Below are positions 36,526 through 45,261 of a stretch of 64,000 nucleotides of DNA, piece after piece. The DNA is taken from the NCBI RefSeq assembly GCF_009930795.1, contig NZ_CP017146.1:496001-560000 (forward strand), read 5' to 3'. The notes beneath the pieces were generated by a model. It ran no database searches, was not told where the DNA came from, and saw only the letters and a program-made list of their open reading frames with translations. How positions within the stretch are numbered: position 1 is the first letter of the stretch; every line of letters begins with the position of its first letter. A program made the translations under genes and the position numbers. This stretch comes from Marisediminicola antarctica (GTDB lineage: Bacteria; Actinomycetota; Actinomycetes; Actinomycetales; Microbacteriaceae).

Positions 36526-37457
36526 GTGCGACGGCGTTGGTGGTGGGTGAGGCACTCGTCGACATCGTCACAGGACCGATCGACACCGCCGTACTGCCGG
36601 GTGGAAGCCCCATGAACGTCGCGATCGGTCTGCAACGGCTAGGTGTACGAAGTGTCTTCCACTCGCAATTCGGCCGCGACGAATATGGCCGAGTGCTGGC
36701 GTCTCATCTTGAGAGCAACGGCGTCGAAACGACGTCCTCGTCGGTGGACGATCAACCAACATCGCGAGCTATCGCCACCATCGGTGCTGACGGCGGCGCC
36801 GAATACGACTTCTCCGTGACGTGGAGCCCTGCTCCAGAAGCGATGCCACGGGGACGTTTTGATGTGGTTCACGCGGGGTCGATTGGAGCCCTCCTGGATC
36901 CAGGCGCATCGGCGGTCGAAGCGCTTATCGGCCGCATGAGATCGACAAGTACGATCTGTTTCGACCCGAACATTCGGCCTGCCGTTGTGGGACGCCGTGA
37001 CCATGCAGTTGAACGAGTTGAACGATTTGTAGCGATGTCTGACGTGGTCAAAGCCAGCGACGAAGATATTGCATGGCTGTATCCCAACGAAAGCCAATCG
37101 AGCGTCATGGGACGCTGGTCAACGATGGGCCCAGCACTGGTCGTGGTCACGAAGGGGGCGGCAGGGGCAGTTTCGGTTACCCAGGCGGGGATCGTGTACG
37201 TTCCCGCTCCGAGTGTCGTTGTGACAGACACCATCGGCGCAGGAGATTCGTTCATGGCGGGCGTGATCGCAGGTGTGACTGAACTTGGTTTGACCGGATC
37301 TGCTCAGCGGACACACCTGACCGAGATTGGCCCACGTGCCCACGAGCAGGTAATTCAGTTCGCTGTAGCCTGTGCCGCGATATCGACGCAACGCGAAGGA
37401 GCAAACCCGCCGTTGCGAAACGAGCTGAGTGCCGAGTGGTTCAGTAGCGCTGAGTGA
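36522..37457 (+). CDS. PfkB-family fructokinase
   Basis: 311-residue ribokinase-family sugar kinase: GGSPMNVAIGLQRLG near the N-terminus and DTIGAGDSFMAG with the catalytic Asp near the C-terminus. Fructose to fructose 6-phosphate is the probable reaction from context. Start overlaps the GH32 stop (ATGA). Composition is unusually low: bases 37021-37080 contain 29 G or C of 60, against 45 of 60 at 45721-45780 in the carotenoid operon. Confidence 0.92.
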   Translation: MSATALVVGEALVDIVTGPIDTAVLPGGSPMNVAIGLQRLGVRSVFHSQFGRDEYGRVLASHLESNGVETTSSSVDDQPTSRAIATIGADGGAEYDFSVTWSPAPEAMPRGRFDVVHAGSIGALLDPGASAVEALIGRMRSTSTICFDPNIRPAVVGRRDHAVERVERFVAMSDVVKASDEDIAWLYPNESQSSVMGRWSTMGPALVVVTKGAAGAVSVTQAGIVYVPAPSVVVTDTIGAGDSFMAGVIAGVTELGLTGSAQRTHLTEIGPRAHEQVIQFAVACAAISTQREGANPPLRNELSAEWFSSAE

Positions 37458-37685
37458 CGGGCTGAAGCCGCGGATCCGCTGGCGGCCGAGCCAGCACGAA
37501 AACCTCTCCCAGCGTTTACTGCAAGTGGTTGCATTCTATCGAATTGTGGAGTAGCTCCGCAATGGGCTCGCGCTTCGCCGGTGCACGGAGTTCACTGCTG
37601 GTGACCGGTTCGCCCATCGGCGGTCGGGGTAGCGGCCCCAACGGCGGACACCGATTTCAGTGCAATACGTGAAAGGTTGAACCCC
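37458..37685. other. intergenic region before the GH68 gene
   Basis: 228 bases with no gene. A weak promoter candidate is TTTACT (37515-37520) with TATCGA at 37537. No copy of the LacI palindrome at 29803 is seen, so GH68 appears to be separately controlled. Confidence 0.5.
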
Positions 37686-39029
37686 ATGAAAACAACCCCA
37701 TTACGAGTGACCGCCGCGCTGGTCGCGGGCGCCACCGCGCTCGCCCTTGCCGGTGCGGCACCGGCGACGGCGGCACCGCCGGACCACGCGAAGGGAGGTG
37801 ACAATGGCAAACAGTCACAGCAGAGCTACCCCATCGACGGCGACTACACCGACACCTGGACCCGGGCCCAGGTGGCCGACATCGAGCTGACGGATCAGAA
37901 CACCCTCCCGCTGTACGAGGAGATGCCCGTCGAGATAATGACCGATGAGGTCTGGGTGTGGGACACCTGGCCGCTCACGGACCTGTCGACAAAGACGGTG
38001 AACGTCAGCGGCTGGAAGATCGCCTTCTCGCTGACCGCAGACCGGGACTTGGCCTTCCCCCAGAGGCACTGGACCGCCGAGATCGGCTACTTCATCTCGC
38101 GCGACGGCAAGGACTGGCAGTACATGGGCGACGTCTTCCCTGAGGAAGTGGACCCGCCGGGACTCCGGGAGTGGGCAGGCTCGGCGGTGCTGGTCGACGG
38201 CCGGGTGCAGTTCTACTACACCGCATCCGGAGCAGACGGGGCAGCCGACGGCACCCCCGCCTACTTCGAGCAGAAGCTGGCCATGGCCAGTGCCGACATC
38301 AACGCCGGCCCTGACGGCGTGAGCTTCGACGGGTGGTCTGAGCACAAGGTGCTGGCCGAGGCCGACGGTGAGCTTTACCAGACCCTGGAGCAGTCGCTGG
38401 TCGGGCCGATCATCTACGGCTTCCGTGACCCGTTCGTGTTCCGCAACCCCGACGACGGCGAGGTGTACATGCTGTTCGAGGGCAACTCGCCCGGTGAGAG
38501 CGTCGAGTGCCTGCCCGAGAACATCGGCGAGGGCGACTCCCCGCCGATCGACCCTGAGGCGAAGTACTATAACGGCAACATCGGTCTCGCGGCCTCCGTG
38601 GGGGGCAGCCTGAGCGAGTTCGAGCTGCTGGCGCCGATCATGAACGCCAACTGCGTGAACCAGCAGCTGGAGCGGCCGCACGCCACCTTCCGAGGCGGCG
38701 ACGTCTACCTGTGGACCATCACCCACAAGTTCACCTTTGCCCCCAACCTTCAGGGCATCGGCAGCGACTCCCTCATCGGCTTCGTCGGCCCGTCGCTGCG
38801 CAGCGACTACCAGCCGCTGAACGGCAGCGGGCTCGTGCTGTCCAACCCTCCGGAGAACAACACCCAGGCCTACTCCTGGTACGTGATGCCCGGCGGTTTC
38901 GTTGAGTCGTTCTTGGACAATGTCCAGGGCGAGTATGCGGGGACGCTGGCTCCGACGGTCAAGTTGGCCATCCAGGGCAACGCCCGAACGAAGATCGCCA
39001 CGATCTTCAACCAGCCGTTCATCAAGTGA
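37686..39029 (+). CDS. secreted GH68 levansucrase/inulosucrase
   Basis: 447-residue secreted fructosyltransferase that makes fructan from sucrose. Signal peptide with ATA/AP cleavage near residue 30. The GH68 propeller carries VWDTWPL (nucleophile Asp93), FRDPFVF (transition-state stabilising Asp) and LERPHATF (acid/base Glu region). Levan versus inulin product is not predictable. ATG at 37686 follows GAAAGG. G+C is higher than in the LacI-GH32-PfkB genes before it (38 of 60 at 38461-38520), suggesting a different history. Confidence 0.94.
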   Translation: MKTTPLRVTAALVAGATALALAGAAPATAAPPDHAKGGDNGKQSQQSYPIDGDYTDTWTRAQVADIELTDQNTLPLYEEMPVEIMTDEVWVWDTWPLTDLSTKTVNVSGWKIAFSLTADRDLAFPQRHWTAEIGYFISRDGKDWQYMGDVFPEEVDPPGLREWAGSAVLVDGRVQFYYTASGADGAADGTPAYFEQKLAMASADINAGPDGVSFDGWSEHKVLAEADGELYQTLEQSLVGPIIYGFRDPFVFRNPDDGEVYMLFEGNSPGESVECLPENIGEGDSPPIDPEAKYYNGNIGLAASVGGSLSEFELLAPIMNANCVNQQLERPHATFRGGDVYLWTITHKFTFAPNLQGIGSDSLIGFVGPSLRSDYQPLNGSGLVLSNPPENNTQAYSWYVMPGGFVESFLDNVQGEYAGTLAPTVKLAIQGNARTKIATIFNQPFIK

Positions 39030-39078
39030 CCGGCCGCTGAGGTTCCCCTGGTGCCGGGGCAGCAGCCCGGCACCAGGG

Positions 39079-39600
39079 TCAGCAGCGTCGCCACAGACCG
39101 TGGGCGAGGAACAGCGCCGTGAGTGCGGCCATGCCCACCAGGTGCGAGCGCAGCCAGGGTCTACCGATCGATCGATCGATCGCTTCGGTCGTCGTGTCGA
39201 GCGGGTCATCGGGGTTCGCGAGCACGAGGTCGTCGCCGACCGCGACGAGCACGACCCCGCCCACGAGCAGCATGTGCATGTAGGTGTAGGTCACCCGCGC
39301 GATTCGACCGGTCTGCTGGGACCTGTTGATGAACCGGTGGCCGTTTTCAGCGCCGAGGCTGAAGTAGAGCAACCAGAAGAGGATCGAACGCAGCGAGGAG
39401 AGCAAGCACCGACGATGGCGGGATCTCGTTGCGGCTGAACAGTGTTCCGGTGACAATGATCGACTCGCCGAGGGCGAGGATCATGAACAGCCCCGCAGGT
39501 TCGGCCATGTTCCCGCCAAGAACTTGCCAGCTCTCGATCGGGGTAGCCTTGATGACCGGCATCCAGTAGCGCACGGCAATGATGTTGTGCGAGAAGTGGA
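39079..39600 (-). pseudogene. LtrA (low temperature requirement A) gene remnant
   Basis: Two adjoining frames on the minus strand match LtrA membrane proteins: first RYWMPVIKATPIESW... and LFMILALGESIIVTGTLF (to about 39400), then, after a one-base shift, WLLYFSLGAENGHRFI, GRIARVTYTYMH and DDLVLANP, with a deletion before the terminal SHLVGMAALTALFLAHGLW. The N-terminal part is missing: similarity stops at the 3' end of the tRNA-Gly (39597). Normal length is about 400 residues; roughly 160 remain. A GATC run (39165-39181) marks the internal deletion region. Confidence 0.85.
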
Positions 39601-39670
39601 GCGAGTGACGGGAATCGAACCCGCGCTATCAGCTTGGGAAGCTGAAGTTCTGCCACTGAACTACACTCGC
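39597..39670 (-). tRNA. tRNA-Gly (anticodon CCC)
   Basis: Cloverleaf on the minus strand: acceptor stem GCGAGTG/CACTCGC, anticodon arm TCAGC-TTCCCAA-GCTGA giving CCC, T-arm with GGTTCGATTCC, and an encoded CCA after discriminator T. Its 3' end faces the LtrA remnant and the fructan island. Confidence 0.95.
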
Positions 39671-39745
39671 GCGGCCAGCTGAGCTGGCTCGAATCACATC
39701 GTACCCCGCGGGTTCCGGGGCGGGCGAACCGGTGGCGCGGTCACT

Positions 39746-39798
39746 GTTCGCTCGCGTGGTGGCTATCGCATGCACGGGAGCGAACAATACCCGCGCGG
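39746..39798 (-). repeat. dispersed ~54-bp repeat, copy in reverse orientation
   Basis: Read on the minus strand this begins CCGCGCGGGTATTGTTCGCT and contains CGTGCATGCGAT and GAGCGAAC. It aligns with the copies at 40906-40959, 48647-48700 and 48721-48774, all in intergenic DNA. Confidence 0.7.
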
Positions 39799-39855
39799 AA
39801 AGTGTTCTCACCGCGGGCGACGACCGCGAGCGTGCCAACGGGGCAAGCAAAGTGC

Positions 39856-40764
39856 TCACGAGCGCCGGGGTAGTCCGGCCCTGAGGAGGATGTCTCTCAG
39901 CAAGTGCCCCGACAGCGCGTCGGCCCAGTCCCACCTGGCGAAGTTCAGGCCCTCGGCTCGCAGCTCGTCCTCGCGTCGCTTTTCCTTCACGACCGCCTCG
40001 CCCGGCGTCATCCGTCCCAGGTATTCGGGCTTCAGGTACTTGCCCTTGCCGTCGAACTCACCGGCCAGCTGCCAGCCGGGCCACTCGAAGTCGGTGAGAT
40101 ACCGGTGTCCCAGCGCGGTCAGATGCTCGACCTGCAACATCGGAGCGGGGAACCCCAGCTCGTGGATGACCGCTCGGCTGAGGGATTCACCCGGGTTGGC
40201 AGCGAGACCATTCGCGAACTCGATGACGCGCCGTGCCTTAGCGAAGCCCCGCCCGAAATTGGCGAGCTCGAGGCCGGCCCTGAGCGCCTCGATCGAGGCT
40301 GTGTGCAGCAGGTGATCGGCGGGGGCAACCGCAAGTCGGAACGGCTGGAGCCGTGAGAGACCGACGACGGTGCGTAGTGGGGTCTCGACGCGCAGGGCTC
40401 CCGCCTCGGTGAGCTCGGCCGGAGTGATGCCGAGGCAGTGCCGAAGTAGTCCGGGCTCGGATCGACCGCCGTTGGCGCGATCGGCGACCACGTGCACCAG
40501 ATCGGGAACACTCCCGATGAACGGGATGCCGTGAAGCACTGCCGCCGAGTAATGGGAGAACACCAACCCGTGATGTGAGAACGCGAATGCCTCGATTCGG
40601 ATGCGGTGGCGCTGCTGGTCGGTCAGCGCCTGCCACACTGCCGCGTCGTAGTAGGCACCGCGCTTGATACGGACGCGCGCGCCGCGGTCGACGTCTCTGG
40701 CGAGGCTGCGCGGATCGATTCGGTCGCGCTGAACAAGGATGAGCGGATCGAGGAGGGTGGTCAC
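39856..40764 (-). CDS. hypothetical AbiEi-like antitoxin-fold / nuclease-fold protein
   Basis: 302-residue protein. The N-terminus ([28 protein letters not shown]) looks like the winged-helix and [12 protein letters not shown] block of AbiEi-type (type IV antitoxin-like) proteins; the C-terminus ([24 protein letters not shown]) resembles a restriction-nuclease-like fold of the DUF559/Vsr group. Such proteins are frequent in Microbacteriaceae without a partner toxin; none is visible here. GTG at 40764 is the best-fitting start. Flanked by copies of a dispersed repeat. Confidence 0.8.
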   Translation of the reverse strand: MTTLLDPLILVQRDRIDPRSLARDVDRGARVRIKRGAYYDAAVWQALTDQQRHRIRIEAFAFSHHGLVFSHYSAAVLHGIPFIGSVPDLVHVVADRANGGRSEPGLLRHCLGITPAELTEAGALRVETPLRTVVGLSRLQPFRLAVAPADHLLHTASIEALRAGLELANFGRGFAKARRVIEFANGLAANPGESLSRAVIHELGFPAPMLQVEHLTALGHRYLTDFEWPGWQLAGEFDGKGKYLKPEYLGRMTPGEAVVKEKRREDELRAEGLNFARWDWADALSGHLLRDILLRAGLPRRS

Positions 40765-41112
40765 GTCACTGAGCGTGGTAGTGCTCCGGCCGCCGCGGTG
40801 GAGATGCAGGCGATCTGTGGTGTTCCGCGAATCATCCGCAGCGGGGGAGGAGCGAATGCGGTGACCGAAGCGGTTGCTGCGTGGTGGCGTTGCGCTCGCG
40901 CGACGCTCGCGCGGGTGTTGTTCAGTCGCGTGCATGCGATTACACCCGCGCCAGCGAACAGCACTAGCGCAATCGGACGGGCGTGCCCGCGGGCACGCGA
41001 ACGACACCAGCGCAAGCGAACAACACCCGCGCGAGCGGGTGCGCTCGCCGCCGGGCCCCCTTCACGGCGTCCCGCGCCAGCCCACCCCGTCCTCGCCCGG
41101 TACCATTGCCGC
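40765..41112. other. 348-base intergenic region with repeats upstream of dcd
   Basis: No gene seen. It contains one copy of the ~54-bp repeat (40906-40959), an inverted echo of its GCTCGCGCGGGTGTTGTTCG core at 41018-41038, and a GCGTGCCCGCGGGCACGC palindrome at 40981-40998. A mixed GC-rich stretch leads to the dcd start. Confidence 0.6.
40906..40959 (+). repeat. dispersed ~54-bp repeat copy
   Basis: CTCGCGCGGGTGTTGTTCAG followed by TCGCGTGCATGCGATTACACC and GAAC at the end. It aligns base for base with the tandem pair at 48647-48774 over most of its length; the middle GCGTG...CACCC/CGCG part is a potential hairpin. Confidence 0.7.
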
Positions 41113-41715
41113 ATGCTCCTCTCAGACCGGGATATCAAGGCCGAACTCGATTCGGGACGGGTCTCGCTCGAGCCGTACGCCCCCGAGATGATCCAGCCGT
41201 CGAGCATCGACGTGCGCCTCGACCGCTACTTCCGGCTCTTCGACAACCACAAGTACCCCTTCATCGACCCTGCCGAGGACCAGCCCGACCTCACCCGGCT
41301 CGTCGAGGCGAAGCCGGATGAGCCGTTCATTCTGCATCCGGGCGAATTCGTGCTCGGTTCGACCTTCGAGCAGGTGACGCTGCCGGATGACCTCGCCGCG
41401 CGCCTCGAGGGCAAGAGCTCGCTCGGCCGGCTCGGACTGCTGACGCACTCGACGGCAGGCTTCGTCGACCCCGGGTTCAGCGGACACGTCACCCTCGAGC
41501 TCAGCAACGTCGCGACCCTGCCGATCAAGCTGTGGCCGGGGATGAAGATCGGACAGCTGTGCTTCATCCGTCTGAGCTCGCCCGCCGAGCACCCCTACGG
41601 CTCCGCCGCGTACAGCTCGCGGTACCAGGGCCAGCGCGGCCCGACGGCGTCCAGGTCGTTCCAGAACTTCCACCGCAGCAACACCTTCGACCGCGACGAG
41701 AGCCGACTCGACTGA
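41113..41715 (+). CDS. dcd: dCTP deaminase
   Basis: 200-residue Dcd: [12 protein letters not shown] at the start, [17 protein letters not shown], the catalytic region [24 protein letters not shown] and QNFHRSN near the C-terminus. It deaminates dCTP toward dUTP; many actinobacterial Dcd proteins are bifunctional and yield dUMP directly, but that is not decided here. No typical ribosome-binding site. Confidence 0.97.
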   Translation: MLLSDRDIKAELDSGRVSLEPYAPEMIQPSSIDVRLDRYFRLFDNHKYPFIDPAEDQPDLTRLVEAKPDEPFILHPGEFVLGSTFEQVTLPDDLAARLEGKSSLGRLGLLTHSTAGFVDPGFSGHVTLELSNVATLPIKLWPGMKIGQLCFIRLSSPAEHPYGSAAYSSRYQGQRGPTASRSFQNFHRSNTFDRDESRLD

Positions 41716-41866
41716 CCCGCGTCCCCCGCACTGGGGGTACTGAGCCTGTCGCGAACTGTGTGCGGGCCATTCCCGCGCGCCACGAGGTTGGATACTCTCG
41801 GAAAACACCAAGGTCAGCGGCCAGATCCCTCGAATCTCACCTGCTGAGATAAGCATCGGAGGGGCC

Positions 41867-42661
41867 ATGCCCGATCTCAACTCGCTCGTGACGAGCAAGC
41901 TCGCCTTCGGCGTGCTCATCGGCTCGCTGATCGCGACGGGCGGCACCGCGATGGCTGCCTTCGCAGGGGCCCTGCCTGACCCGCTGCAGCAGAGCGCGCA
42001 TGTGGTTCTGGGTGCGCCTGAGCCCGCGGATGCGCCGGTCGACGACGAGCTCGATGCCGCGACGGACAGCGAAGCGGATGCCGACGACGACGCCACCAAC
42101 GACGACGCCACCAACGACGACGCCGCCTCCGACGACGCCTCCGACGACGACGCCGCCTCCGACGACGCCTCCGACGACGACGCCTCCGACGACGACGGCA
42201 AGGGCCCTGGTGTCACCGGCTCCGCCGCGTTCGGTCTCTGCACCGCGTACACGAACGGCGGACTCTCCGAGAACTCCACCGCGTACAAGGCCTTCGATGG
42301 CGTGGAAGGTGGCATCGACGCGTATTGCGACACCGTGATTGCCGCCAAAGCGGACAAGCCCGGCAAAGCGGACAAGTCCGGCAAAGCGGACAAGCCCGAT
42401 AAGCCCGACAAGTCCGAAAAGCCGGACAAGCCCGAAAAGGCGGACAAGCCCGACAAGCCCGACAAGTCCGATAAGTCCGATAAGTCCGATAAGCCCAACA
42501 AGCCCGAAAAGGCGGAGGAGTCCGACAGCACCGGCGAAGGCACCGACGAGAGCACCGGAGAGAGCGACGACGAGGCGACCGACCAGCCCGCTGACGAACC
42601 GGCAAACGGCTCCGGCGACGCTCCGGTCGAGGCCCCCGCCGAGACGGTGCCCGACGAGTAG
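41867..42661 (+). CDS. secreted polyampholyte protein with Asp-rich and Lys/Asp/Pro repeats
   Basis: 264-residue protein. ATG at 41867 follows CGGAGGGG; residues 1-31 look like a signal peptide or single membrane anchor. The mature part has a strongly acidic region (DDATNDD, DDASDDD repeats, about 65-115), a small conserved Cys-containing segment (SAAFGLCTAYTNGGLSENS ... GIDAYCDTVI, about 120-158), then a Lys/Asp/Pro/Ser tract (KPDKPDKS repeats, about 160-215) and an acidic tail. Segments like FGLCTAY...GLSENSTAY recur in other actinobacterial secreted proteins of unknown role. Function unknown. Confidence 0.8.
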   Translation: MPDLNSLVTSKLAFGVLIGSLIATGGTAMAAFAGALPDPLQQSAHVVLGAPEPADAPVDDELDAATDSEADADDDATNDDATNDDAASDDASDDDAASDDASDDDASDDDGKGPGVTGSAAFGLCTAYTNGGLSENSTAYKAFDGVEGGIDAYCDTVIAAKADKPGKADKSGKADKPDKPDKSEKPDKPEKADKPDKPDKSDKSDKSDKPNKPEKAEESDSTGEGTDESTGESDDEATDQPADEPANGSGDAPVEAPAETVPDE

Positions 42662-42744
42662 GAGTCGGCCCCGGAGGCTGAGACCCCCTCCACCGAACTT
42701 CCCGCGGCAGCAAGGACCGTTAGAACCTCACGGGCCGCGCCCTG

Positions 42745-43290
42745 CTAAGGCAGGTCGCGCGCCGCATCCGGTTTCGGCCACTCCTGCAGCTGCATCACGA
42801 GCCAGGGGCTGAAGGCGAACGGCGCGGCCTCGACGGCAGCGCGCAGCTCGTCCGGGCGCAGCCACGCCCACTCGGTGACCTCGTCGGGGCTGGGGTTCAC
42901 GGTATCCGTCGTCACGGCCGAGAACACCGGGCAGATTTCGTTCTCGACGATGCCGGATGCGTCGACCGCGCGATACCGGAAGTCGGGCAGCATCGGGCTC
43001 ACCGCCGAGATCGTGATGCCGAGCTCGTGCTGGGCGCGGCGGGCGACGGCATCCTCGGGCGCCTCGCCGGGGGCCGGGTGCCCGCAGAAGGAGTTCGTCC
43101 AGACACCGGGCCACGTGCGCTTCGACAGCGCACGGCGGGTGAGGAGCACCCGCCCGTCCGCGTCGAAGACGTGGCAGGAGAAGGCGAGGTGCAGGGGAGT
43201 GTCGGTCGTGTGCACGGTCGCCTTGTCGGCGGTTCCGAGCGGCGTTCCGTCGTCGCCTAGCAGCACTACGTACTCTGTCGTTGCGGTCAT
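42745..43290 (-). CDS. idi: isopentenyl-diphosphate delta-isomerase, type 1
   Basis: 181-residue Nudix-fold isomerase that interconverts IPP and DMAPP. The active-site Cys is in NSFCGHP and the Glu in ENEICPVF; LAFSCHVFDADGRVLLTRRA is the family entry block. Divergent from crtE with 22 bases between start codons; it supplies DMAPP for the carotenoid pathway. Confidence 0.96.
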   Translation of the reverse strand: MTATTEYVVLLGDDGTPLGTADKATVHTTDTPLHLAFSCHVFDADGRVLLTRRALSKRTWPGVWTNSFCGHPAPGEAPEDAVARRAQHELGITISAVSPMLPDFRYRAVDASGIVENEICPVFSAVTTDTVNPSPDEVTEWAWLRPDELRAAVEAAPFAFSPWLVMQLQEWPKPDAARDLP

Positions 43291-43312
43291 GCTGGTCAGA
43301 TACCCTAATTGA

Positions 43313-44383
43313 GTGAACGCACAGCGCCTGCACGACCTCTCGATGGAGAGGCAGGCCCAAGTCGACGCCGTGCTCGATCGTTTCTTCAGCCTATCCAAGA
43401 ACCGCGCCGCGAAATTCGGAGCCGAGTATGTGGGGCTCTGGAAGAAACTCGAATCAAGCGCATCCGGCGGAAAGAGGTTCCGACCGCGCATGGTCATGGC
43501 CGCGTACGAGGGCCTCGGCGGGCTGGATGCCGATGCCGCCGCCTACGTCGGCGCCGCGTTCGAACTGCTGCACACCGCCCTCATCGTGCATGACGATGTC
43601 ATCGACCGGGACTTCAGCCGCCGTGGAATCCCCAACGTGTCCGGCAGCTACCGCGACATCGCAACAACGGCGGGCATCCCGATCCCGACCGCCGAGCACC
43701 GGGGCATGTCGGCGGCGGTCATCGCGGGCGACCTGGCGCTGTTCAACTCGTACCGGCTGATCGACCTGAGCGGCGTCGACGCGGGCATCCGGGGGCTGCT
43801 GCTCGAGATCCTCGACGACGCCCTGTTCGCCTCCGCCGCCGGCGAGCTCATCGACGTGGACTTCTCTGTCGCGGCGACGATGCCGTCGGTCGAGGAGGTG
43901 CTCAGAATGGAGCGGCTCAAGACGGCGGTGTACTCGTTCGAGGCGCCACTGCAGGCTGGTGCGGTGCTCGCCGGGGCCCCGCAGAGCGTCGTCGACCGTC
44001 TCGGCCGGTACGGCTGCGAGATCGGCATCGCCTACCAGATCGTCGACGACCTGCTCGGGGTGTTCGGCCTTGAGGAGCAGACCGGCAAGTCCACCATCGG
44101 CGACCTGCGCGAGGGCAAGCGCACCGTGCTCATCGCGCACGCCACGACCACCGAGCACTGGGCCGAGATCCGCCCACTCGTCGGCAAGGCCGACCTGAGC
44201 CTCGCCGAGGCCACCCGCATCCGCTCCGCCCTCGAGGCGTCCGGCAGCCGCGAGTTCACCGAGAGCCTCGCCCGCGAATACGTGGCGCGGGCGCTGATCA
44301 CGATCAACGACCCGGAGATCCCCGCGCCGATGCTGGCCGAGCTCGAATCCGTCGCCAGGGGCGTTTTGAGCAGGGTCAAGTGA
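43313..44383 (+). CDS. crtE: geranylgeranyl diphosphate synthase
   Basis: 356-residue trans-prenyltransferase with first Asp-rich motif VHDDVIDRD, SGGKRFRPRMV and the second motif VDDLLGVFG. It produces GGPP for carotenoids. GTG start at 43313; its stop overlaps crtB (GTGA). First gene of the crtE-B-I-Ye-Yf-Eb operon. Confidence 0.94.
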   Translation: MNAQRLHDLSMERQAQVDAVLDRFFSLSKNRAAKFGAEYVGLWKKLESSASGGKRFRPRMVMAAYEGLGGLDADAAAYVGAAFELLHTALIVHDDVIDRDFSRRGIPNVSGSYRDIATTAGIPIPTAEHRGMSAAVIAGDLALFNSYRLIDLSGVDAGIRGLLLEILDDALFASAAGELIDVDFSVAATMPSVEEVLRMERLKTAVYSFEAPLQAGAVLAGAPQSVVDRLGRYGCEIGIAYQIVDDLLGVFGLEEQTGKSTIGDLREGKRTVLIAHATTTEHWAEIRPLVGKADLSLAEATRIRSALEASGSREFTESLAREYVARALITINDPEIPAPMLAELESVARGVLSRVK

Positions 44384-45261
44384 CGCGCGACTCGCTCTAC
44401 GACCGCGTCGCCGAGGAAACCGCCGGCATCGTCATCCGCCGCTACTCCACCTCGTTCGGCCTCGCGTCGCGGCTGCTCGGCCCGGCCGTGCGCCAGCACG
44501 TCGAGAACATCTACGCCCTCGTGCGGATCGCCGACGAGATCGTCGATGGGGCGGCGGATGCGGCGGGCGCCGACCGCAGCACCGTCGCGCGCATCCTCGA
44601 CGAGCTCGAGCGCGACACCGACGAGGCCATGCTCACCGGCTACAGCGCCAACCTCGTCGTGCACGCCTTCGCGCTGACGGCGCGGGACACCGGCTTCGGC
44701 ACCGAGCTCACCGCGCCGTTCTTCGCGTCGATGCGCGCCGACCTCAGTGCGACCGAGCACGACCAGGCGAGCTTCGAGACCTACGTCTACGGATCAGCCG
44801 AGGTTGTGGGGCTCATGTGCCTCAAGACCTTCCTTGTGGGTGTGAACGTGACTGCCGACGACGAGGCCACCATGGTCACGGGCGCGCGGCGGCTCGGCGC
44901 GGCTTTCCAGAAGGTCAACTTTCTGCGCGACCTTGCCGCGGACTTCGAGCAGCTCGGCCGCAGCTACTTCCCCGGCGTCGACGTTGCTTCGTTCACGGAG
45001 GCCGACAAGGTGCGCCTGCTCGACGACATCGACGCCGACCTGGCCGTCTCGGCGAGCGTGATCCCGATGCTGCCGAGATCGTCGCGTCGGGCGGTAGCGC
45101 TGGCTCAAGGCCTTTTCGCGGAACTGTCTGCCAGACTGCGAGCGACACCGGCCGACCGGCTCGTGCGCTCCCGGGTGCGCGTGCCGAACCCGGTGAAACT
45201 GAGGATCGCGGCCACGGCCGCATCGGGCCGAGTGCCACGAATCGAAAGGGTTGCCAGATGA
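44380..45261 (+). CDS. crtB: phytoene synthase
   Basis: 293-residue squalene/phytoene synthase family enzyme joining two GGPP to phytoene. RYSTSFGLAS, the Asp-rich RIADEIVDG and the second FLRDLAADF motif are visible. GTG start overlaps crtE; stop overlaps crtI (ATGA). Confidence 0.95.
   Translation: MTRDSLYDRVAEETAGIVIRRYSTSFGLASRLLGPAVRQHVENIYALVRIADEIVDGAADAAGADRSTVARILDELERDTDEAMLTGYSANLVVHAFALTARDTGFGTELTAPFFASMRADLSATEHDQASFETYVYGSAEVVGLMCLKTFLVGVNVTADDEATMVTGARRLGAAFQKVNFLRDLAADFEQLGRSYFPGVDVASFTEADKVRLLDDIDADLAVSASVIPMLPRSSRRAVALAQGLFAELSARLRATPADRLVRSRVRVPNPVKLRIAATAASGRVPRIERVAR

Noticed and set aside
39164-39182. GATC run as a replication or DNA-methylation control site
   Set aside because: Lies within the LtrA remnant at a deletion point; no DnaA boxes or replication genes nearby.
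39856-40764. a full abortive-infection toxin-antitoxin pair
   Set aside because: Only the antitoxin-like protein is present; no AbiEii-type nucleotidyltransferase neighbour on either side.
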